From assembly GCA_035557095.1 (NCBI GenBank), contig DATMEB010000260.1, forward strand, positions 1 to 8,744: a stretch of DNA of 8,744 nt. Reading direction: 5' to 3'. Shown here piece after piece: positions 1-5,569 of this stretch. Position 1 is the first letter of the stretch. The number at the start of each line of letters is the position of its first letter. A model generated the notes under the pieces. The model saw only the letters and a list, made by a program, of their open reading frames with translations. It was not told where the DNA came from and ran no database searches. The translations under genes were made by a program, and so were the position numbers. Origin of the DNA: JALZDI01 sp035557095. Its GTDB lineage: Bacteria > Actinomycetota > Actinomycetes > Propionibacteriales > Nocardioidaceae.

Positions 1-380
1 AGCCGGTGCTGCCCCCAGCCGGCCGGATGCGTCAGCGCCACCCCCGCGGCCGGACCGCCCCACATGCCCGCGACCGTGCCCACCGTGTGGGCGACGAACC
101 GTGCGGTGAGCGCGTCGGCGGTCATCGAGACCCCGCCGAGGCGCAACGGCGTGCCGTCCCCGACCCGGCGGGTGAACTGCCGCGCGACCCGGTCCGGCTC
201 GATCGCCGCACGCTGCTCCGCACCCTCCCCCAACACCAGCGAACCGTCCGGGTTCACGAACGCCACGGACGGCAGGAACGCCGCACGGGGGGCGAACGCG
301 ACCACGTCCGCACGCCCGGAACGGCACACCGCCGCGGCGGTGAATGTTGCCCCTAAATCCACTCCGACCTGGTAAGACAT
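1..380 (-). CDS. Hsp70-family protein, N-terminal part (cut by window edge)
   Basis: Read on the minus strand from ATG at 380-378, this frame stays open to the window edge (126 complete codons). The protein begins MSYQVGVDLGATFTAAAV, the phosphate-1 loop (DLGTT-like) of the Hsp70/actin ATPase fold, followed by a LPSVAFVNPDG segment typical of DnaK-like N-termini (IPS.V.F...G) and ALTHPAGWG near the cut end, matching the V(I)TVPA.. strand of Hsp70. A purine-rich SD-like AGAGGGGAAG lies at 396-387. Only the front of the ATPase domain is visible, so the substrate-binding part cannot be judged; actinobacterial Hsp70-family proteins near ini-like clusters often have unusual C-termini. It is transcribed divergently from the ini-like operon and probably shares its control region. 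Leu-9 is encoded by TTA (356-354), a rare codon in high-GC actinomycetes. Family assignment is confident; the role (chaperone or regulator of the neighbouring system) is inferred. Confidence 0.9.
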   Translation of the reverse strand, partial: MSYQVGVDLGATFTAAAVCRSGRADVVAFAPRAAFLPSVAFVNPDGSLVLGEGAEQRAAIEPDRVARQFTRRVGDGTPLRLGGVSMTADALTARFVAHTVGTVAGMWGGPAAGVALTHPAGWGQHR

Positions 381-536
381 TTCCGGCTTCCCCTCTCACT
401 GACCAGCCGAATGGATTCGATACGTAAATCGGACCGGTTTGGTTCAAACGAATTTCGCGGACTTGTTCACGAACCACGATGTGGCCTGCTGGGGGTTGCC
501 GGCATCGGGGAAAACCCCTTAGCGGCCCCGCACGGT

Positions 537-559
537 CCCCCACCCACCCCCGTACCCCC
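537..559 (-). other. Putative intramolecular G-quadruplex motif
   Basis: On the plus strand there are four cytosine runs at 537-541 (5), 543-545 (3), 547-551 (5) and 555-559 (5), separated by loops A, A and GTA. The minus strand therefore reads G5-N3-G5-N1-G3-N1-G5, which fits the G3+N1-7 rule with very short loops, the arrangement known to give stable parallel quadruplexes. It lies between the two divergent genes, well outside any coding region, and about 50 bases upstream of the candidate -10 at 608. The motif is seen directly; folding and regulatory use are inferred. Confidence 0.6.
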
Positions 560-577
560 AACGAGACGGACGGGGAA

Positions 578-587
578 CATCCGGATG
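578..587. promoter_or_regulatory. Perfect palindrome CATCCGGATG, candidate operator
   Basis: A perfect 10-bp palindrome sits about 20 bases before the TANNNT hexamer TAGCTT at 608-613, so it would cover the -35 region if that hexamer is the -10 element of the operon. No good -35 hexamer is present there, which would suit an activator-dependent promoter. Part of it recurs inverted at 628-634 (CGGATGT). In mycobacteria the regulator IniR activates iniBAC; whether anything similar binds here is unknown. Confidence 0.35.
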
Positions 588-607
588 GCAGGCGCGGCGA
601 GCCGACC

Positions 608-613
608 TAGCTT
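608..613 (+). promoter_or_regulatory. Candidate -10 element for the ini-like operon
   Basis: TAGCTT fits the actinobacterial TANNNT -10 pattern and would give a leader of roughly 80 bases before the first start codon at 699. No convincing -35 element is seen 16-19 bases upstream, where the CATCCGGATG palindrome lies instead. This is a weak call based on pattern only. Confidence 0.25.
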
Positions 614-698
614 TGGTGTCAGCTGGACGGATGTCCGGTTGGTGCCGCGAAAAGTCGTTGCACCCCAAGGCAAACTTCACGAGTCACAGGAGTGCACG

Positions 699-1298
699 AT
701 GACGAACTTCGACCTGTCGGAGATGCTGAAGTCGATCGCGAACGTCGACCTGACCACGGTGCTCGACGAGGAGAGCAACCAGAACCAGGAAGGCGCGCAG
801 ATCGCCGACCAGGCGGCGGACAACGAGACCAACCAGGTCGGCTCCCAGGACAACAACCAGAGCCAGGACACCGACACCGACACCACGACCGTGGCCGGCG
901 ACGGCGGTAACGGTGGCGTCGCGGTGGGTGGCAGCGCGAACGGTGGCTCCGGCGCGGGCATCGGCGGGGACGCCGGCGACATCGCCCAGAGCGGCAAGTT
1001 CAACATCAACTTCGGTGACTCGACCGGTGGGTCCGGTGTCGGTACCGGCGGTGCCGGCGGCACGGGCGGAAGCGCGAACGCCAGCGGCGGCGACGGCGGC
1101 AGCGCCGAGTCCGATGTCGACGTCGACGCCAACCAGAGCAGCGACCAGGACCTGGACCAGGACAACGAGACCGATCAGGACGTCGAGGCGGACCAGACGC
1201 AGGTGCAGGACGCCGACGCGGAGCTGGACCAGGACTTCCGCGCCGAGGTGGAGGCCGAGGTCGAGACCGAGATCGAGGACCTCGACCTGCCGGTGTGA
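699..1298 (+). CDS. Acidic Gly/Asp/Gln-rich low-complexity protein, first gene of ini-like operon (IniB-like repeat protein)
   Basis: This 199-residue protein starts at ATG 699, chosen because AGGAG (688-692) stands six bases before it; the frame is open further upstream but that part lacks coding character. A short N-terminal helix (1-25, MTNFDLSEMLKSIANV) is followed by an Asn/Gln/Asp stretch (26-62), a glycine-rich core (66-134, many GG steps), a DQ/QD-rich segment (138-178) and an acidic helix with E at alternate positions (182-194). I count 45 Asp/Glu against two Lys and one Arg, with no Cys, Trp or Tyr. There is no signal peptide or membrane segment. Composition and position first in the operon recall the glycine-rich body of mycobacterial IniB, but the IniB N-terminal domain is absent here and occurs in the next gene. 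Function is unknown; a disordered partner or scaffold for the downstream dynamins is a guess. Confidence 0.85.
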   Translation: MTNFDLSEMLKSIANVDLTTVLDEESNQNQEGAQIADQAADNETNQVGSQDNNQSQDTDTDTTTVAGDGGNGGVAVGGSANGGSGAGIGGDAGDIAQSGKFNINFGDSTGGSGVGTGGAGGTGGSANASGGDGGSAESDVDVDANQSSDQDLDQDNETDQDVEADQTQVQDADAELDQDFRAEVEAEVETEIEDLDLPV

Positions 1299-1308
1299 TC
1301 CCTGACCG

Positions 1309-1346
1309 TGCGTGGCCGGAGCTGCTCGACGCGTTCCGGCCACGCA
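1309..1346 (+). terminator. Strong intercistronic hairpin (attenuator or mRNA-stability stem)
   Basis: TGCGTGGCCGGA (1309-1320) and TCCGGCCACGCA (1335-1346) are perfect 12-base inverted copies around a 14-base loop; a G-U pair can extend the outside of the stem. It begins ten bases after the stop of the first operon gene and ends 16 bases before the SD of the next. No U-tract follows (CATCATCCAATCC), so it is not a classical intrinsic terminator. It could act as a partial terminator, as often proposed for U-less hairpins in actinobacteria, or protect the 3' end of the first cistron so that its product is made in excess. Confidence 0.6.
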
Positions 1347-1374
1347 TCATCCAATCCACTTTGGAGTGACCGAC

Positions 1375-2088
1375 ATGGCATCCATCAACACGCTCATCGA
1401 CTTCCTGATGGGCCTGATGCGTGATGAGGAAACCAAGCGGGAGTTCGAGCGCGACCCCGACGGCACGTTGGGCAGCAAGGGCCTGCAGGACGTCACCGCA
1501 CAGGACGTCCAGGACGCGCGGCTGATCATGGCCGACAACGGCAGCGCCCAACCCCGTTCCGACGGCGGGTCCCAGCCCAGCGGCTACCACGAGGGCTCGC
1601 TGAGCAGCGGCGGCAGCGGTGCTGTGCGAGAGATCCTGCACACCACCAACGCCTTCGAGATCGACCAGAGCCGGCACATCGACCAGACCAACATCACCAT
1701 CGACAACCGGGACACGACGATCATCGACTCGTTCAACTCACAGGACGAGGTCACGGCGATCCAGGACAACGACACGATCAACAACGACGTCGACGTGATC
1801 AATGTCGAGGACTCGTTCAACGACGAGACCGACGAGCCGGGCGAGTCCGACGAGCCGGGCGACCCGGCCGAGTCGGAGGAGCCGGTCGAGGCCCCGAGTG
1901 AGTCCGACGATCCGGCCACCAGTGGCCCGGCGGCCGACCCCGAGGACGGCGAGGTGAGCATCCAACCGGTCGAGCCCGGACCGGAGGACGTGCCGTTCGA
2001 CGCGGAGCCGGAAGCCAGCATCCAGCCCGTCGAGGAGGACCCCCTCGTCGACGGCGAGCCCGACCTCGTCGACTCACCGGTCGCGTGA
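1375..2088 (+). CDS. IniB N-terminal domain-containing protein with acidic repetitive tail
   Basis: The product has 237 residues. ATG 1375 is chosen because GGAG (1363-1366) precedes it by eight bases and the protein then opens with the characteristic domain. Residues 5-54 (NTLIDFLMGLMRDEETK, then FERDPDG, LQDVTAQDV and DARLIMADN) match the pattern of the IniB N-terminal domain: a short amphipathic helix, an F..DP... turn and a D(V)T..DV helix. Residues 93-148 alternate hydrophobic and polar residues (FEIDQ, HIDQTNITIDN, DTTIIDSF, VDVINVED), suggesting beta-strand or fibrous structure. From 149 the chain is highly acidic and proline-rich, with DEPGESDEPGD steps and two SIQPVE repeats at 195-200 and 215-220. 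There is no signal peptide or membrane helix. The stop codon overlaps the SD of the next gene, so translation is probably coupled to the dynamin GTPase. Domain call good; molecular role unknown. Confidence 0.85.
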   Translation: MASINTLIDFLMGLMRDEETKREFERDPDGTLGSKGLQDVTAQDVQDARLIMADNGSAQPRSDGGSQPSGYHEGSLSSGGSGAVREILHTTNAFEIDQSRHIDQTNITIDNRDTTIIDSFNSQDEVTAIQDNDTINNDVDVINVEDSFNDETDEPGESDEPGDPAESEEPVEAPSESDDPATSGPAADPEDGEVSIQPVEPGPEDVPFDAEPEASIQPVEEDPLVDGEPDLVDSPVA

Positions 2089-2097
2089 GGTGGCGTG

Positions 2098-3945
2098 ATG
2101 GCGGCGAAGGCTGAGCCGGTCGCGGCCGTGGACCTCGCGCTCGGGGCGCTCGCGAAGTACGAGCGCCCCGACCTCGAGGCCCGGCTGCGGCAGGCCCGCG
2201 AGCGGCTGCTCGCCGACCACGTGCGCGTGCTCGTGGTCGGCGAGTTCAAGAAGGGCAAGAGCATGCTGGTCAACGGGCTCGTGGGGGCGCCCGTGTGCCC
2301 GGTGCTCGACGACCTCGCGACCGCGGTGCCGACCGTGGTCACCTACGCCGAGACCCCGGCGGCCACCGTGATGCGGGTGCTGGACGGCGCCGGCACCGAG
2401 GCCGTCACCGAGCGCACGACCGTCCCGCTGGACGACATCGCGCGCTACGCCACCGAGCAGGGCAACCCGGGCAACCGGGAGCGGTTGAACCAGGTCGAGA
2501 TCGGGCTCCCGCGTGCGGTGCTGGCCGGCGGGCTGGTGCTCGTCGACACCCCCGGAGTAGGCGGGCTGAGCTCCGTGCAGGCGTCGGCGACCGCGGCCAC
2601 GCTGCCCGCGGCCGACGCCGTGCTGCTCGTGTCCGACGCCTCGCAGGAGTACACCGGGCCCGAGCTCGAGTTCCTGCGCCAGGCCGTGGCCGTGTGCCCG
2701 AACGTGGCCTGCGTGCTGACCAAGACCGACATGTACCCGGAGTGGCGCACGATCGCCGAGCTGGATCGCGGGCACCTGCGCCGGGCCGGCATCGACGCGC
2801 CGCTGTTCACCGTGTCCTCGACCATGCGCTGGCACGCCCTGCTCGAGAAGGACGACGAGCTGCGTTCCGAGCTCGCGACCGACTCCGGCTACGCCCCGCT
2901 CGTCGGCTACCTGCGCAAGGACGTCGTGGGCCGGGCCGACGAGCTGGCCCGCCGGTCGACCGTGCACGACGTGCTCGCGGTCACCGACCAGGTCGTCGCC
3001 GCGCTGCGCACCGAGCAGGCCGCGCAGGAGAACCCGGAGAGCGTGCAGGAGGTCATCCGCCGGCTGACCGCGGCCGAGCAGCGCGCCACCGGCCTGAAGG
3101 AGCGCTCCGCGCGCTGGCAGCAGACCCTCAACGACGGCGTCGCCGACCTCAACGCGGACATCGACTACGACCTGCGGGACCGGCTGCGCGAGATCGTCCG
3201 CGACGCCGAGGAGGTCATCCAGAACGGCGGCGACCCGACGCGCACGTGGGAGCAGTTCGTCGCCTGGGTGGAGCAGTGCGCGGCGGCCGCGGCGTCGGCC
3301 AACTACGTGTGGGCGACCCAGCGTGCGCGGTACCTGGCCCAGCGGGTCGCCGAGCACTTCGACGAGGAGCGCACGCACGTGCTGCCGGCCCTGCGCATCG
3401 AGCCGTCCGACGCGCTGCGGTCGGTGCGCGCGATGACCATGCGGGACGACGCCGAGTCGTTCGGCCTGGGCAAGAAGCTGATGACCGGGATGAAGGGCGG
3501 CTACATGGGCATGCTGATGTTCGGCATGCTCGGCACGTTGGTCGGCTTCTCGCTGACGAACCCCATCGCGGTTGGCGCAGGCCTGCTGATGGGCCGCAAG
3601 GCCGTCGGCGACGAGCGCCGCCGCCTCATCACGAAGCGGCAGAACGACGCGCGCACCGCGCTGCGCCGCTACGTCGACGACGTCACCTTCCACGTCGGCA
3701 AGGACTCCCGCGACATGCTGCGCGGTGTGCAGCGGGTGCTGCGCGACCACTTCACCGCGCAGGCCGAGCAGATGAAGCGCTCGCTGCAGGAGTCGCTGAA
3801 GGCGGCGGAGACGTCGGTGAAGGCGACCAAGGCCGAGCGCGACACCCGGCTGGCCGAGCTCAACGCCGAGCTGGCGCGGCTGGACAAGGTGGCGCAGCAG
3901 GTCCGCACGCTGCTGCCGCGAGGAAGGACAGGAGCGGCGGCATGA
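2098..3945 (+). CDS. iniA: Dynamin-like GTPase, IniA-like
   Basis: This 615-residue protein is close in length to mycobacterial IniA (about 640). The G1 loop GEFKKGKS is at 48-55, G2 Thr in AVPTVV at about 79, G3 DTPGVGG at 150-156 and G4 TKTD at 208-211, so the GTPase is intact. A helical bundle follows; residues about 466-500 (YMGMLMFGMLGTLVGF, then NPIAVGAGLLMG) are a hydrophobic hairpin, the expected membrane-inserting paddle, and about 535-605 is charged coiled coil. IniA is known to bind and cut membranes in a GTP-dependent way and to support tolerance to isoniazid and ethambutol in mycobacteria. ATG 2098 is preferred over the adjacent GTG 2095 because GAGG (2086-2089) then has normal spacing. 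It begins nine bases after the preceding stop. The stop TGA overlaps the ATG of a small frame (ATGA, 3942-3945). The symbol rests on domain structure and gene order, not on an alignment. Confidence 0.9.
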   Translation: MAAKAEPVAAVDLALGALAKYERPDLEARLRQARERLLADHVRVLVVGEFKKGKSMLVNGLVGAPVCPVLDDLATAVPTVVTYAETPAATVMRVLDGAGTEAVTERTTVPLDDIARYATEQGNPGNRERLNQVEIGLPRAVLAGGLVLVDTPGVGGLSSVQASATAATLPAADAVLLVSDASQEYTGPELEFLRQAVAVCPNVACVLTKTDMYPEWRTIAELDRGHLRRAGIDAPLFTVSSTMRWHALLEKDDELRSELATDSGYAPLVGYLRKDVVGRADELARRSTVHDVLAVTDQVVAALRTEQAAQENPESVQEVIRRLTAAEQRATGLKERSARWQQTLNDGVADLNADIDYDLRDRLREIVRDAEEVIQNGGDPTRTWEQFVAWVEQCAAAAASANYVWATQRARYLAQRVAEHFDEERTHVLPALRIEPSDALRSVRAMTMRDDAESFGLGKKLMTGMKGGYMGMLMFGMLGTLVGFSLTNPIAVGAGLLMGRKAVGDERRRLITKRQNDARTALRRYVDDVTFHVGKDSRDMLRGVQRVLRDHFTAQAEQMKRSLQESLKAAETSVKATKAERDTRLAELNAELARLDKVAQQVRTLLPRGRTGAAA

Positions 3946-4073
3946 GCGGGAGTGAGGGAGCGTCCGCCGTCTGGACTGGCGAGCAGCGCAGCCGTGAGGA
4001 ACGAACGGCGAGCAGCGCAGGAGGGAAGACGGCGGGTAGCGACCGAGCGGAGCGAATCGAGGTGACAGCATGA
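3942..4073 (+). CDS. Possible 43-residue peptide bridging the two dynamin genes
   Basis: An ATG (3942) overlaps the IniA-like stop in ATGA, with GGAG (3931-3934) seven bases before it, and the frame runs 43 codons to a TGA (4071-4073) that overlaps the ATG of the IniC-like gene, again as ATGA. The peptide (starts MSGSEGASAVWTGEQR, ends AERIEVTA) is hydrophilic and rich in Ser, Ala, Glu and Arg, with no domain I recognise. The two ATGA junctions would let a ribosome pass from one dynamin gene to the next by stop-restart. Against it: the DNA is a repeat-containing spacer whose composition resembles intergenic repeat DNA, and the downstream gene has its own SD. It may be a coupling device rather than a functional peptide. 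Confidence 0.4.
   Translation: MSGSEGASAVWTGEQRSREERTASSAGGKTAGSDRAERIEVTA
3961..4040. repeat. Repeat-bearing spacer between the dynamin genes (REP-like)
   Basis: The 14-base word GGCGAGCAGCGCAG occurs twice as a direct repeat (3978-3991 and 4007-4020, period 29). CCGCCGTCT (3964-3972) and AGACGGCGG (4027-4035) are perfect 9-base inverted copies that bracket both repeats and could close a large stem-loop. Further related GAGCGGAGCGAA-type words follow to about 4055. The region is more purine-rich than the genes on either side. It resembles small dispersed palindromic repeats found between actinobacterial genes; I cannot confirm copies elsewhere in the genome. Confidence 0.5.
4059..4065 (+). 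promoter_or_regulatory. Ribosome binding site of the IniC-like gene
   Basis: GAGGTGA is placed about seven bases before ATG 4070, at the distal end of the repeat-bearing spacer. It shows that the IniC-like gene can be initiated independently of the small upstream frame, and fixes the start at 4070. Confidence 0.6.
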
Positions 4074-5509
4074 TCTTGTCCCACGCGGTGCGGCAGGTTC
4101 TGCACACGGCTCTCGCCGCGTACCGCGACCAGCCACGCACCGTCGAGCTGCTGCGCCACCAGCTGCAGCGGCTGGACGAGCCGCTGCGGGTGGCGATCGC
4201 CGGCAAGGTCAAGGCCGGCAAGTCGACGCTGCTCAACGCGCTCGTCGGGGAGGCCGTCGCGCCGACCGACGCCGGCGAGTGCACCAAGGTCGTGACCTGG
4301 TACCGCAACGGCCCGACGCCGCGGATCGTCATGTATCCCAAGGACGGCGGGCCGACGCCGCTGCCGGTGGTCCGCCGCGATGGCGCGCTGGACATCGACC
4401 TCGGCGCCACCTCGGCCGACCGGTTGGACCGGCTCGTCGTCGACTGGCCGGCGCAGAGCCTGCGGGCCACCACGCTGATCGACACCCCGGGCGTCGCGTC
4501 GATCAACGACGGCGTCTCCAAGCGGACCGTGAACTTCCTCGAGCCGGACGACGACACGCCGACCGAGGCCGACGCCGTGCTCTACCTGATGCGCCACCTG
4601 CACGTGGCCGACGCCAAGTTCCTGGAGGCGTTCCGCGACCAGGGCGTGGCGCGGGCGACCGCGGTCAACACGGTCGCGGTGATCTCCCGCGCCGACGAGA
4701 TCGGCGCCGGTCGGCTGGACGCGATGTTCGCCGCCCGGGCGATCGCGACGCGGTACCGGTCCGAGCCGGCGCTGCGCGGGCTGTGCCAGAACGTCGTCGC
4801 GGTCGCCGGCCTGCTCGCGTACACCGGCCGCACGCTGCGCCAGGCCGAGTACGTCGCGCTGACCGAGCTGGCCGCCATGCCCCGCGAGGAGCTCGACGTG
4901 GCGCTGCTGTCCACCGATCGATTCCTGCGCGCGGACTCCGCCGAGACCCGCCGCGAGCTGGTCCGCCGGTTCGGGCTGTTCGGCATCCGGCTCGCGACCT
5001 CGCTGATCCGCCAGGGCTCGCGCACCCCGACCGCGCTCGCCGACGAGCTGGTGGCGCGCAGCGGGCTCTCCGAGCTGCAGCGGGTGCTGCAGGTCCAGTT
5101 CGGTGAGCGGCGGGACCTGCTCAAGTCCCGCTCGGCACTGCTGGCGCTGGACCGCCTGGTGCGCGCCGACGGCGATGCGCGCGGCCTCGGTCGCCAGATC
5201 GAGCGCATCCTGACCGGCGCGCACGAGTTCACCGAGCTGCGGCTGCTCGGCGCCCTGCGCTCCGGCGTGGTCGAGCTGCCCGGCACGGTCGCCGAGGAGG
5301 CCGAGCGGCTGCTGGGCGGCGCCGGCAACACGCCGACCGCGCGGCTCGGACTGCCCGCCGACGCGCCGCGCGAGGAGGTGCACCGGGCCGCCTTCGGTGC
5401 GCTGCGCCACTGGCAGGGACAGGCGGAGAACCCGATGTTCGGCCGCCGCGCGGCCGACGCGTGCCGGGTCGTCGTGCGGACCTGCGAGGGGATCCTGGCG
5501 CCGCACTGA
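4070..5509 (+). CDS. iniC: Dynamin-like GTPase, IniC-like
   Basis: The product has 479 residues, near the length of mycobacterial IniC (about 493). G1 GKVKAGKS is at 45-52, the G2 region GECTKVVTWY at 69-78 (Thr-72), and G3 DTPGVASI at 138-145. The expected G4 (N/T)KxD appears as SRAD at 206-209, with Arg in place of Lys, so nucleotide specificity could be relaxed. The C-terminal half is helical and has no long hydrophobic hairpin, unlike the partner at 2098-3945; the segment RRFGLFGIRLATSLIRQG at about 304-321 is amphipathic at most. The pair therefore looks like one membrane-inserting and one non-inserting dynamin, as bacterial dynamins often come in adjacent heterotypic pairs. SD GAGGTGA at 4059-4065. 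The last gene of the ini-like operon, since the next gene begins 60 bases downstream without an SD. The symbol rests on order and motifs. Confidence 0.87.
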   Translation: MILSHAVRQVLHTALAAYRDQPRTVELLRHQLQRLDEPLRVAIAGKVKAGKSTLLNALVGEAVAPTDAGECTKVVTWYRNGPTPRIVMYPKDGGPTPLPVVRRDGALDIDLGATSADRLDRLVVDWPAQSLRATTLIDTPGVASINDGVSKRTVNFLEPDDDTPTEADAVLYLMRHLHVADAKFLEAFRDQGVARATAVNTVAVISRADEIGAGRLDAMFAARAIATRYRSEPALRGLCQNVVAVAGLLAYTGRTLRQAEYVALTELAAMPREELDVALLSTDRFLRADSAETRRELVRRFGLFGIRLATSLIRQGSRTPTALADELVARSGLSELQRVLQVQFGERRDLLKSRSALLALDRLVRADGDARGLGRQIERILTGAHEFTELRLLGALRSGVVELPGTVAEEAERLLGGAGNTPTARLGLPADAPREEVHRAAFGALRHWQGQAENPMFGRRAADACRVVVRTCEGILAPH

Positions 5510-5569
5510 GACTGAGGTTGCGTTGGTCGGTGCGAGACTTTTCTGGCAGCGCGCTGAGACCATCCTTGG

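Larger units (their letters stand above)
381..698. promoter_or_regulatory. Divergent control region between Hsp70 gene and ini-like operon
   Basis: These 318 bases contain no gene I can support and must carry the promoters for both flanking units. The left part (about 410-480) is clearly more AT-rich than the coding DNA and packed with short inverted repeats: GTTTG/CAAAC at 437-449, GGTTC/GAACC at 441-475 and GTTC/GAAC at 465-474. The middle holds GGGGTT/AACCCC (492-518) and a run of C-tracts (537-559) that is a G-quadruplex motif on the minus strand. The right part has the 10-bp palindrome CATCCGGATG (578-587), an inverted match ACATCCG/CGGATGT (577-583 and 628-634), and a TAGCTT hexamer (608-613) that could be a -10 element for the operon. 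A weak candidate for the Hsp70 side is TTGAAC (448-443, minus strand) about 19 bases before TATCGA. None of the promoter assignments is firm. Confidence 0.6.

Noticed and set aside
492..518. GGGGTT/AACCCC inverted repeat as an intrinsic terminator
   Set aside because: The stem is only six bases, no U-tract follows on either strand, and no gene ends here.
411..698. Upstream extension of the first ini-like gene to an ATG at 411
   Set aside because: The extra 96 codons cover the palindrome-rich, partly AT-rich control region, have no SD or coding composition, and ATG 699 has a well-placed AGGAG.
910..1130. Glycine-rich stretch as a CRISPR-like or tandem-repeat array
   Set aside because: Repeats are imperfect codon-level GGN runs within a coding frame, without constant spacer lengths or identical units.
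684..1343. 219-codon minus-strand frame opposite the acidic protein gene
   Set aside because: Its Val/Gly/Leu/Ala repeats are only the reverse of Asp- and Gly-rich codons; the plus frame has the SD and operon context.
2295..3941. Long plus-strand frame inside the IniA-like gene leading to the small bridging frame
   Set aside because: The part before 3942 is an out-of-frame shadow of the GTPase, rich in Arg and Ala-Gly; only the last 43 codons lie in spacer DNA and were considered separately.
2074..4557. 827-codon open frame on the minus strand opposite the dynamin genes
   Set aside because: It is antisense to two clear GTPase genes; its product is rich in Arg, His, Val and Gly with no motif, as expected from the complement of GC-rich codons.
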